Shown here in pieces: positions 41,112 to 48,602 of a stretch of DNA of 64,000 bases. The stretch covers positions 186,001 to 250,000 of the forward strand of contig NZ_LQPH01000173.1 of assembly GCF_002102255.1 (NCBI RefSeq), given 5' to 3'. Position 1 is the first letter of the stretch; each line of letters opens with the position of its first letter. This stretch comes from Mycobacterium nebraskense. Lineage in GTDB: Bacteria; Actinomycetota; Actinomycetes; Mycobacteriales; Mycobacteriaceae. A program made the translations under genes and the position numbers. A model generated the notes under the pieces. That model did no database searches. It was not told the DNA's origin and was given only the letters and a program-made list of their open reading frames with translations.

Positions 41112-42056
41112 ATGGACGGCGACATGCGATCGGCAGCGACCCCACGCTGGCGCGGCAAGGCCGGCCGCCTGGAAGTCTGGTACGCCACCCTGTCGGATCC
41201 GGCGACGCGCGCCGGCCTGTGGGTTCACTGCGAGACCGTGGCGCCGCTACAGGGCGCCGCCTACGCGCACGGCTGGGCCACCTGGTTTCCGCCCGACGGC
41301 CCGCCCCGCACCGAGCGGTTCGGGCCCGAGCCCGTCCAGCCCGCGGCCGGCACCGACTGGTTCAACGCCGCAGGTGTCCGGGTGGCCGACGGGCAGCTCG
41401 CCGGACGTGCCCGGTCACTCGCCTGGGATCTGTCCTGGACCGACGCCGGCGCTCCGCTCTGGACGTTTCCCCGCGCGGCCTGGGACCGCGAGCTGCTGCC
41501 GGGCGCCCAAGTCGTCGTCGCCCCCACCGCCGACTTCACCGGCTCGCTGACCATTAACGACGCCGCCGCGCGCATCGAGGGGTGGCGCGGCGGCGTCGCC
41601 CACATCTACGGGCACGGCAACGCCAAGCGCTGGGGCTGGGTCCACGCCGACCTTGGCAACGGCGACGTGTGCGAGGCGGTAACCGCCGTCTCGCACAAGC
41701 CGGGGCTGCGCAAGCTTGCGCCAATGGCCTTCGTGCGCTTCCGTATCGACGGAAAGGATTGGCCCGCAAGCACCTTGCCGTCGCTGCGGATGCGGACGAC
41801 GCTCGGCCTGGAGCACTGGCAGCTGGAGGGGCGCATCGGCGGTCGCCGGGTGCTCATCCGGATCGACCAGCCGGCGGAGAAGTGCGTTAGCCTGGGCTAC
41901 ACCGACCCCGACGGCGGCAAGGCGGTGTGCACCAACACCGAACAAGCCGAGGTCCACATCGAGATCGACGAGCGGCGCTGGTCGGTGCTAGGACATGCCG
42001 AAGTCGGCCTGCGTGGCCCCGAGGCACCCGACGTCAACGAAAGGATTCCGACATGA
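41112..42056 (+). CDS. Conserved protein, lipocalin/hydroxyneurosporene-synthase-like fold (Rv0493c-like)
   Basis: A 314-aa protein from ATG 41112, preceded by AAAGGTGAG. The sequence is beta-rich and tryptophan-rich: GRLEVWYATLSDPATRAGLW, AYAHGWATWFPPDGPPRTER, GWRGGVAHIYGHGNAKRWGW and LEHWQLEGRIGGRRVLIRID. These resemble the two-barrel AttH/tocopherol-cyclase-like group, but no catalytic residue is certain. Its stop overlaps the next gene's ATG. Co-transcription with a GMC oxidoreductase suggests binding or conversion of a hydrophobic substrate (inference). Confidence 0.8.
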   Translation: MDGDMRSAATPRWRGKAGRLEVWYATLSDPATRAGLWVHCETVAPLQGAAYAHGWATWFPPDGPPRTERFGPEPVQPAAGTDWFNAAGVRVADGQLAGRARSLAWDLSWTDAGAPLWTFPRAAWDRELLPGAQVVVAPTADFTGSLTINDAAARIEGWRGGVAHIYGHGNAKRWGWVHADLGNGDVCEAVTAVSHKPGLRKLAPMAFVRFRIDGKDWPASTLPSLRMRTTLGLEHWQLEGRIGGRRVLIRIDQPAEKCVSLGYTDPDGGKAVCTNTEQAEVHIEIDERRWSVLGHAEVGLRGPEAPDVNERIPT

Positions 42057-42382
42057 GCTTTCTACTCGACCCACCACTGCTGTTCGCCGCCGGAGCGCTA
42101 ATCGAACGGCAGGTGCCCTCGGATCGTCGCGATGTCGCCGAGGCCGCCACCCTGGGTGTCTTCTTCGGCGGATCGTTCGGGCTCTACAACAACGTCCCCG
42201 GGCTCGGCATGCTGTGGCGGCCCTTCCGCGCCCGCAACGGCCGCGACTTCATGTGGAACAGTGGCGTTTTCGGTGTACAAACCGAACAGCTCGACTGGCC
42301 CATGCATGCCGCCGCCGGGGCCATCTTCGCCACCTACCCGTTCTTCATCAAGATGGGCCGCCGGCTCGGACGCCTGCTATGA
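42053..42382 (+). CDS. Small conserved protein between Rv0493c- and GMC-like genes
   Basis: A 109-aa protein from ATG 42053, overlapping the upstream stop (ATGA) and itself overlapped by the GMC start. Two hydrophobic stretches occur: LLFAAGALIERQV near residue 9 and LGVFFGGSFGLYNNVPGLGM near residue 34. Another weakly hydrophobic one lies at AAAGAIFATYPFFIKMGRRL. No domain is recognised. It may be a membrane subunit that anchors the GMC dehydrogenase, as small partner subunits do in gluconate/sorbitol dehydrogenases (inference from gene coupling). Confidence 0.82.
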   Translation: MSFLLDPPLLFAAGALIERQVPSDRRDVAEAATLGVFFGGSFGLYNNVPGLGMLWRPFRARNGRDFMWNSGVFGVQTEQLDWPMHAAAGAIFATYPFFIKMGRRLGRLL

Positions 42383-44253
42383 GTCATCTGGCCGAGCGGG
42401 CAACGGCGTCGTTCGGCACCGCTCTGCTGCCGGAGGAGTACGGCGGCCCCCCACCGGCTCAGCTGGTCGAGCGCATCGAGCGCTACCTCACCCAGCTCCC
42501 GGCGACGTCCCGGCTGGGTGTACGGGCCGGTATGGTATCGGCCACTGCCGCAAGCTATCTCACCACCGGCCGGTCACTGTCGCGGCTGAGCCCCGACCGA
42601 CGCGATCAGGTGCTGCGCCGGGTGGCTTCGCTCAGCCCGGAGGCCGGTGCGGCCATCGAAGCCATCAAGGCAATCGTGTTGCTGGCCAACGGCGCCGACG
42701 CCTACGCGCCGGAACTCTTCGCCCGCGCCCACCGGCACGACGTGGCGCGCCCCGACGCGGATCTGACCGTCACCGTTTCGGCCGACAGCCCGTCCGTCGT
42801 CACCGCCGATGCCGTGGTCATCGGTTCCGGCGCCGGCGGTGCGATGGTGGCCCGCACCCTGGCGCGGGCGGGACTGGACGTCGTCGTTCTCGAGGAGGGA
42901 CGGCGGTGGACTGTCGAGGAATTCCGCACCACCCATCCGATCGATCGCTATGCCGGGTTGTACCGGGGCGCCGGAGCCACCGTCGCCCTGGGACGCCCGT
43001 CGGTGGTGCTTCCCATCGGCCGGGCGGTCGGCGGCACCACGGTGGTGAACTCCGGTACCTGCTACCGGCCGCCGCCGGCCGTGCAGCGGCGCTGGCGCGA
43101 CGAATTCGGCCTTGCTCTTGCCGATCTCGACCGGCTGGCCGAGCGCCTCGACGACGTCGAACGCACGCTGCGGGTCGCCCCGGTGCCGCTGGAGATCATG
43201 GGCCGCAACGGGCGGCTGCTGTTGGACGCCGCCGACACGCTGGGTTGGGAGGCGGCACCCATCCCGCGCAACGCGCCGGGCTGTGAAGGCTGTTGCCAGT
43301 GCGCGATCGGCTGCCCCCGCAACGCCAAATTCGGCGTGCACCTCAACGCGCTGCCCCAGGCCTGTGCGGCCGGCGCCCGCATCATCTCGCAAGCCCGGGT
43401 CGAACGGGTGCTGCACCAGCACGGACGCGCCCGCGGGGTGCGCGGCCGCCGGCCCGACGGCACCGCACTGGACATCATCGCCGACACGGTCGTCGTGGCC
43501 GCCGGCGCCACCGAGACACCGAACCTGTTGCGGCGCAGCGGCCTTGGCGCACACCCGCGGCTCGGCCGCAACCTGGCGCTGCACCCGGCGACGGTGCTCG
43601 CCGGGCGCTTCGAGGAAGACGTCGTCGCCTGGCACGGGGTGTTGCAGAGCGCCGCGGTTCACGAGCTGCACGAATCACACGGCGTGCTCATCGAAGCGAC
43701 CTCCACCCCGCCCGGGATGGGGTCGATGGTCTTTCCCGGCTACGGCGCCGAGCTGCTCGGCTGGCTGGACCGGGCACCCCAGGTGGCGACGTTCGGCGCC
43801 ATGGTGGCCGACCGCGGTGTCGGCTCGGTGTCGTCCGCGCGCGGCGAGACGGTCATCCGCTACCCCATCGACCGAGCCGATGTCGCCAAGCTCATGACGG
43901 CGATGGAGGCCATGGGCCGGTTGCTGTTCGCCGCGGGTGCCGTCGAGGTGCTCACCGGTTTACCCGAGGCGAAGACAGTCACGTCGCTGCCCGCCCTGCA
44001 GGACGCGCTTCGTCGGACCGGCCCGAGAAGCCTGCACTTGGCCGCTTTCCACCCGACGGGCACGGCGGCCGCTGGCGCCGGCGATCAGCTCTGCCCGGTC
44101 GACGAGACCGGGAAGCTGCGCGGCGTGGACGGGGTGTGGGTCGCCGACGCCTCGATCCTGCCGAGCTGCCCGGAGGTCAACCCGCAGGTGTCGATCATGG
44201 CGCTGGCGCTGGGCGTGGCCGACGAGGTGGTGGACGCCCGCCGCATCCGGTGA
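42379..44253 (+). CDS. GMC-family FAD oxidoreductase (Rv0492c-like)
   Basis: A 624-aa flavoenzyme. About 140 N-terminal residues without hydrophobic segments precede the FAD domain, which opens at VVIGSGAGGAMVARTLARAG near residue 149. GRAVGGTTVVNSGTCYRPPP is the second FAD motif. A Cys cluster (GCEGCCQCAIGCPRNAKFG) follows. The C-terminal GMC domain has AAFHPTGTAAAGAGDQLCPV with the catalytic His and VWVADASILPSCPEVNPQVS. It oxidises an alcohol group; the substrate is unknown. ATG 42379 overlaps the upstream gene's TGA. Expression is probably governed by the FadR-type regulator. Confidence 0.92.
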   Translation: MSHLAERATASFGTALLPEEYGGPPPAQLVERIERYLTQLPATSRLGVRAGMVSATAASYLTTGRSLSRLSPDRRDQVLRRVASLSPEAGAAIEAIKAIVLLANGADAYAPELFARAHRHDVARPDADLTVTVSADSPSVVTADAVVIGSGAGGAMVARTLARAGLDVVVLEEGRRWTVEEFRTTHPIDRYAGLYRGAGATVALGRPSVVLPIGRAVGGTTVVNSGTCYRPPPAVQRRWRDEFGLALADLDRLAERLDDVERTLRVAPVPLEIMGRNGRLLLDAADTLGWEAAPIPRNAPGCEGCCQCAIGCPRNAKFGVHLNALPQACAAGARIISQARVERVLHQHGRARGVRGRRPDGTALDIIADTVVVAAGATETPNLLRRSGLGAHPRLGRNLALHPATVLAGRFEEDVVAWHGVLQSAAVHELHESHGVLIEATSTPPGMGSMVFPGYGAELLGWLDRAPQVATFGAMVADRGVGSVSSARGETVIRYPIDRADVAKLMTAMEAMGRLLFAAGAVEVLTGLPEAKTVTSLPALQDALRRTGPRSLHLAAFHPTGTAAAGAGDQLCPVDETGKLRGVDGVWVADASILPSCPEVNPQVSIMALALGVADEVVDARRIR

Positions 44254-44282
44254 CCGTTGCCATCAAGGCCTGCCGGAACGTG

Positions 44283-44306
44283 CGTCCCGGCGACATTCCC
44301 GGGACG
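44283..44306 (+). terminator. Hairpin 30 bp after the GMC gene
   Basis: CGTCCCGG at 44283-44290 pairs perfectly with CCGGGACG at 44299-44306 around an 8-nt loop. There is no U-tract. It lies in the 278-bp stretch between the convergent GMC and PPE genes, where termination would be expected. The rest of that stretch shows no convincing gene. Confidence 0.4.
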
Positions 44307-44531
44307 ACCGGCGGGACGGCATTGACGCTGAAATCCGGTGAAGAAGGCGGAGTCGATTCGACCTTAGAGGCGATCATCGTCCAGGCCGGCGGCACCGACA
44401 GCGGACCGAGCGGAGCCGCCTCGCCGACTCCCGCGGACGGCACGCCAATACCGGACGAGGGGTGAAACGGCCATACCGCCCGGGATTTGGCATCCTCCTG
44501 CATGTTCCCGCCTACCACGATTTGCCTACCC

Positions 44532-45785
44532 TCAACCGGCACCCGCCAGGTTGGCGGCTAGGTCGGCACCGGAAACGGTTTGAGCCCATTCCATCAGCCC
44601 ATCGACGTTGAGCTGAGGCTGAATTCCTGCGGTACCCGCCAGGCCTGGCGCGGCCAGCCCGCCTAACGGGGCCACCAATGTGCTCGACGAGCCGGGGATG
44701 GGGGTCACGGAAGCGACGGCGACGGTGCCGAAGACGTTCGTGATGGACGCGCCGGCGGGGCCGGCGATAGCGGTGGCGGTGTTCCCGATGGTTTGGATGG
44801 CGACCTGTTCCGCGCCGACAACGGGAAGTGTGGCGGAGCCGTTGACGAGGGTGACCAAAACCTCCTGGAAAGATCCAGGGGTGAGGATGAGGGGGCTGGC
44901 GTCGGCAGTGACGTCGACGCCGCCTGGGATCAGCACACCGCCCTCGGAACAGTCGATGAGCGTGTGAATTGTGCTGCCGGGGTTGACAATGACGCTGCCG
45001 AAGCTGATGAGGTTGGTGCCGGGCCCCGTGATCGTGATCGAGCCGCTGTTGACGTACACGCCCGTGTCGGTGCCGATGTCGATGATGCCGCCCGGCGAGA
45101 CGGTCACAGTTTGGCCGGGAGCGACAGGCCCGACGGTGTCGGCGCTGGCCGAGCCGAGGGTATGCATCGTGGCATTGGTCGAGGACAGCTGCTGCGTGGC
45201 TCTGGTGGCGTTGTCCGTGGCCTGCGCCACCATCTGGGCCTGGGCGTCCTGCCCTGTCGAGTTGGCCGTCTGCGGCGGGTCGTCAAACGGGGTCAGGGTG
45301 CTGGCGGTCTCGCACGCGGCGGCATAGCCATACATCGCCGTGGCGTCTTGGACCCACATCTGCATGTATTGAGCTTCGGTGGCCGCGATCGCCGGGGTGT
45401 TCTGCCCGAAGAAATTGGTTGCGATCAGCGCCATCAACTGCGCCCGGTTGGCCGCGATCACCGGCGGCGGCACCGTCATCGCAAACGCCGCCTCATAGGC
45501 CGCCGCCGCCGCGTAGGCCTGGACGCCGGTCTGCGCGGCTTGGGCTGCGGCAGTGGACAGCCACTCCACGTAGGGGGTGGCCGCGGCCGTCATCAGCAGC
45601 GACGAGGGACCGGACCACGCCTGGCCGGTCAGTCCGGCCAGCTCGGCTGCATAGCCACTGGCGGTGGACTCCAGCTGGGCGGCCAACGCGTCCCAACCGG
45701 CCCCGGCCGCCAGCATCGGCCCTGACCCGGGGCCGGCACACATGAGCCCGGAGTTGATCTCCGGGGGCAGCGAAGCGAAATCCAT
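44532..45785 (-). CDS. PPE family protein with atypical beta-rich C-terminus
   Basis: A 417-aa protein from ATG 45785, behind GGAGAGGG. The first 180 residues are a PPE domain: MDFASLPPEINSGLMCAGPG with the Pro-Pro-Glu, LAGLTGQAWSGPSSLLMTAA with the WxG turn, and YAAAAAYEAAFAMTVPPPVI. From about residue 215 on the sequence changes to short valine/glycine/threonine-rich repeats (TVTVSPGGIIDIGTDTGVYV, SITITGPGTNLISFGSVIVN) suggestive of a beta-helix. It lacks the SVP and PPW signatures. A PPE protein needs a PE partner and an EspG chaperone, neither encoded here. I do not recall a PPE gene at this place in M. tuberculosis. Confidence 0.9.
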   Translation of the reverse strand: MDFASLPPEINSGLMCAGPGSGPMLAAGAGWDALAAQLESTASGYAAELAGLTGQAWSGPSSLLMTAAATPYVEWLSTAAAQAAQTGVQAYAAAAAYEAAFAMTVPPPVIAANRAQLMALIATNFFGQNTPAIAATEAQYMQMWVQDATAMYGYAAACETASTLTPFDDPPQTANSTGQDAQAQMVAQATDNATRATQQLSSTNATMHTLGSASADTVGPVAPGQTVTVSPGGIIDIGTDTGVYVNSGSITITGPGTNLISFGSVIVNPGSTIHTLIDCSEGGVLIPGGVDVTADASPLILTPGSFQEVLVTLVNGSATLPVVGAEQVAIQTIGNTATAIAGPAGASITNVFGTVAVASVTPIPGSSSTLVAPLGGLAAPGLAGTAGIQPQLNVDGLMEWAQTVSGADLAANLAGAG

Positions 45786-45816
45786 GTCGTCGGTCCCTCT
45801 CCGGGCCAAGGTTCTT

Positions 45817-45846
45817 TTTTCAACAGCCATAGAATAACTTTTCAAC
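45817..45846 (-). promoter_or_regulatory. AT-rich direct repeats upstream of the PPE gene
   Basis: TTTTCAAC occurs at 45817-45824 and again at 45839-45846 (GTTGAAAA on the PPE strand), 22 bp apart or about two helical turns. AATAAC lies between them, and the stretch is markedly AT-richer than its surroundings. It sits 32-61 bp before the PPE start, where a promoter and activator site would be expected. Confidence 0.35.
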
Positions 45847-45986
45847 GGCAGGAGAAAAAGCCCCCACGCGGCTCAGTTCCGCGCGTCAACACCGCGTGAC
45901 GGCACGCCGCGTCCCATTACGGGTGGACCGGCCCGGGCGGCCGACGAGGGGTGACCGACGCCCGGTAGTCGTGTTAAGAACGGTGC

Positions 45987-46475
45987 GTGCCGATCCCTGG
46001 CTTCATCGTCGAGCTTCGGCGGGCGGTCGGGACCGCACCGTTGTGGCTGGCCGGCGTCACGGCGGTCACCATTCGCGACGGACAAGTATTGCTGGTACAG
46101 CGCTCAGATAACGGCGCCTGGACGGCGGTGACCGGGATCGTCGAGCCCGGAGAGAACCCGGCAGACTGCGCTGCTCGTGAAGTGACCGAAGAGACCGGGG
46201 TCAGCGCGCGAGCCACCAGGCTCGCCTGGGTGCACGTGACCCGGCCGACGGTGCACGCCAACGGCGATCAGGCCCAGTACCTCGATCACGTATTCCGGAT
46301 GCAGTGGCTATCGGGAGAGCCGTTTGCAGCCGACGACGAGACCGCGGCAGCGCAGTGGTTCGACCTCGATGACCTTCCGCCGATGACAGCGAACATGCGT
46401 CGGCGTATTGCGTTGAGCGCCAGCGACGATTCCCGGACCGTGTTCGACACCAACGCGCCCGCTGAGCGGGCCTAG
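45987..46475 (+). CDS. Nudix hydrolase
   Basis: A 162-aa protein from GTG 45987. The Nudix box is complete: GIVEPGENPADCAAREVTEE followed by TGV, with the metal-binding REVTEE. VTIRDGQVLLVQRSDNGAWT and ETAAAQWFDLDDLPPM flank it. It hydrolyses a nucleoside diphosphate linked to another moiety; the ligand is not evident. Its last 4 bp overlap the convergent regX3 gene. Together with the PPE gene it occupies the space between the GMC gene and regX3. Confidence 0.9.
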   Translation: MPIPGFIVELRRAVGTAPLWLAGVTAVTIRDGQVLLVQRSDNGAWTAVTGIVEPGENPADCAAREVTEETGVSARATRLAWVHVTRPTVHANGDQAQYLDHVFRMQWLSGEPFAADDETAAAQWFDLDDLPPMTANMRRRIALSASDDSRTVFDTNAPAERA

Positions 46476-47155
46476 CCTTCGAGCTTGTAGCCCAGCCCCC
46501 GCACCGTCACCAGATGGACCGGGTTGGCCGGGTCGGCTTCGATCTTGGACCGCAACCGCTTGACGTGGACGTCGAGCGTCTTGGTGTCGCCGACGTAATC
46601 GGCACCCCACACCCGGTCGATCAACTGTCCGCGGGTCAGCACCCGACCGCTGTTGCGCATCAGGTACTCCAGCAAGTCAAACTCCTTGAGCGGCAAGGTG
46701 ATTGTGTCGCCGTTGACCGATACGACGTGTCGCTCAACGTCCATCCGTACCGGTCCGGACTCGAGCACACCGTCGCTGATCTCGGAGTCGTCGTCACCGC
46801 CACGGCGCAGCACCGCGCGGATCCGGGCGATCAACTCGCGCGCCGAATACGGCTTGGTCACATAGTCGTCCGCGCCGAGCTCCAACCCGACGACCTTGTC
46901 GATCTCGCTGTCCCGCGCGGTCACCATGATCACCGGCACGCTGGAACGGGCACGCAGCTGCTTGCACACATCCGTCCCCGACATGCCGGGCAGCATCAGA
47001 TCGAGCAGCACGATGTCGGCGCCACCGCGATCGAACTCGGCCAGCGCGGCCGGCCCGTCGGTCACTACCGTGGCCTCGAAGCCCTCCTTGCGCAACAGGA
47101 ATGCCAGCGGATCGGCCAGCGACTCCTCGTCCTCCACGATCAGCACACTCGTCAT
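46472..47155 (-). CDS. regX3: Two-component response regulator RegX3
   Basis: A 227-aa OmpR/PhoB-family regulator from ATG 47155. The receiver has IVEDEES, the phosphoacceptor Asp52 in ADIVLLDLMLPGMSG, VIMVTARDSEIDKV and a KPYSARELIARI lysine. The winged-helix DNA-binding domain includes LPLKEFDLLEYLMRNSGRVL and TLDVHVKRLRSKIE. It is the phosphate-limitation regulator partnered with SenX3 (known in mycobacteria). Its ATG overlaps the stop of a 26-codon micro-ORF in the MIRU between the two genes. Confidence 0.98.
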   Translation of the reverse strand: MTSVLIVEDEESLADPLAFLLRKEGFEATVVTDGPAALAEFDRGGADIVLLDLMLPGMSGTDVCKQLRARSSVPVIMVTARDSEIDKVVGLELGADDYVTKPYSARELIARIRAVLRRGGDDDSEISDGVLESGPVRMDVERHVVSVNGDTITLPLKEFDLLEYLMRNSGRVLTRGQLIDRVWGADYVGDTKTLDVHVKRLRSKIEADPANPVHLVTVRGLGYKLEG

Positions 47156-47232
47156 GCGCGCCACTCTCCCCCGCAAGCGGGAGGTGCCCCCACCTCATCG
47201 CGTCTGTTTGCATTGTCGTTAGCGCGGGTCAT
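47152..47232 (-). repeat. MIRU between senX3 and regX3, containing a 26-codon micro-ORF
   Basis: The element starts with ATG (47232-47230) overlapping the senX3 TGA and reads MTRANDNANRRDEVGAPPAC then GGEWRA. It ends with TGA (47154-47152) overlapping the regX3 ATG. Inside it CCCGC and GCGGG form a small hairpin. This is the classical mycobacterial interspersed repetitive unit at this locus, here one copy. Stop/start overlaps at both ends predict translational coupling of the two genes. Confidence 0.9.
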
Positions 47233-48449
47233 CTACTTGGTTCTTCCTCTCGTTGTGACCTGTTGGGCCGCACTTCGCGACCCTGCGGTTGCTCCGGTTG
47301 TTCGTCATTGTCCTTATAGGCCGGAATCGACAGCGTGAATGTGGATCCGGTCCCCGGTTTGCTCCACACACCGATGCTGCCGTTGTGATTGGCCGCGACA
47401 TGTTTGACGATCGCCAGGCCCAGCCCGCTGCCGCCAGTGGCGCGCGAGCGTGCCTTGTCCCCCCGGAAGAACCGCTCGAAGACCCGCTCCTGGTCTTCCA
47501 GTGCGATCCCGATGCCACGGTCGGTGACGGCGATCTCGATGTTGTCGCCGCGGCGGCGGCGGCTGATCGAGACCGGCGAACCGGGCGGCGAGTAGGCGAT
47601 CGCATTAGACACCAGATTGGCCAGCGCGGTGACCAGAAGCGTTTCGTCGCCCAGCACCCGCAAGCCGCTGGGCGCGTCGGTGCGAACCTCGATCTGAGCG
47701 TTGTCGGCGGCCACTTTGTGACGTGAAATGGCCTCCGACACAACGGTATCCACATCGACCTCGGTCACGTTAGGTAACCGCTCGGCGCCCTGCAGCCGGG
47801 ACAGCTCGATCAGCTCGGCGACCATGTCCCCCAGCCGGTTGGCTTCGACGAGCACCCTCTCGGCAAACCGGCGAACGGTTTCGGGGTCGTCCGCGGACGC
47901 CAACAGGGCCTCGGCGAGCAGGGCCATGGCGCCAACCGGGGTCTTGAGCTCGTGGCTGACATTGGCCACGAAGTCGCGCCTGGTCGCTTCCATGCGCGCG
48001 TAATCGGACTGGTCGTGGACGAACACCACGGCGAACCGGCGGTCTTCTTCACTGAGCAGCCGGGCCTGTCCGTGCACCGATAGCCCGGACCGTCCCGCCG
48101 CGCGTTTGGCGGGCCGCAGGTCGAATTCGACGTCGACGCCGCTCAGCGCCTGCTGCGCCGCCTCCCACGCCTGGTCGTCGAGCTGCCGGTCGCGCACCAG
48201 GCCCAGCTCCCCGGCCCGGTCGTTGAGGTAGACGACGTCGCGGTGGGAATCCACCACCGCCACCCCCAGCGGCATCAGGGCGACGATCCGTTGCAGCATC
48301 TGCGCGACGGTGATCCCGGTCCATTCGGTGCTCACTCGCTGCCGGCGCTGGGCCGCTTTCGGCGACAGCCGGGTCCCGGCTGCTACACCTATGGCCAGCC
48401 CCAGCAGGGACAACACCCCGGCCAGCAACAGCGCCGAGAACACAGTCAC
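47229..48449 (-). CDS. senX3: Two-component sensor histidine kinase SenX3
   Basis: A 406-aa kinase from GTG 48449. A hydrophobic N-terminal segment (FSALLLAGVLSLLGLAIGVA) is followed by a PAS-like domain (IVALMPLGVAVVDSHRDVVY). The H-box is FVANVSHELKTPVGAMALL with His166, and the N and G boxes are LVSNAIAYSPPGSP, DRGIGIAL and GSGLGLAIVKHVA. It phosphorylates RegX3 under phosphate limitation. The 153 bp upstream contain three GTTC repeats that may mediate autoregulation. Confidence 0.98.
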   Translation of the reverse strand: MTVFSALLLAGVLSLLGLAIGVAAGTRLSPKAAQRRQRVSTEWTGITVAQMLQRIVALMPLGVAVVDSHRDVVYLNDRAGELGLVRDRQLDDQAWEAAQQALSGVDVEFDLRPAKRAAGRSGLSVHGQARLLSEEDRRFAVVFVHDQSDYARMEATRRDFVANVSHELKTPVGAMALLAEALLASADDPETVRRFAERVLVEANRLGDMVAELIELSRLQGAERLPNVTEVDVDTVVSEAISRHKVAADNAQIEVRTDAPSGLRVLGDETLLVTALANLVSNAIAYSPPGSPVSISRRRRGDNIEIAVTDRGIGIALEDQERVFERFFRGDKARSRATGGSGLGLAIVKHVAANHNGSIGVWSKPGTGSTFTLSIPAYKDNDEQPEQPQGREVRPNRSQREEEPSR

Positions 48450-48532
48450 ATAGCAAATCCTACAAATCTTCCTGAACGCCGCCCTAGCGGAACGAGGCCA
48501 AAATCGGACAAGTCACACTTTGCGCTTCAGGT

Positions 48533-48561
48533 GTTCCACTCCCGTTCACGCGATGTTCGGC
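48533..48561. promoter_or_regulatory. Triple 11-bp-phased GTTC repeat (PHO-box-like) upstream of senX3
   Basis: Three 7-mers, GTTCCAC (48533-48539), GTTCACG (48544-48550) and GTTCGGC (48555-48561), are each separated by exactly 4 bp. This is the geometry of actinobacterial and enterobacterial PHO boxes, which bind PhoB/RegX3-type regulators as head-to-tail dimers. The array starts 84 bp upstream of the senX3 start codon, so RegX3 autoregulation is likely but inferred. Confidence 0.6.
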
Positions 48562-48602
48562 GAACAGGCCTTTAAAACCCGCAATGGGCCCGCGGGCCAC
48601 CT

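Noticed and set aside
44250..44465. 71-codon frame overlapping the GMC stop codon as GTGA
   Set aside because: It contains codons rare in this genome (TTA, ATA), shows no ribosome-binding site and carries a hairpin that better fits termination. Coding use is not supported.
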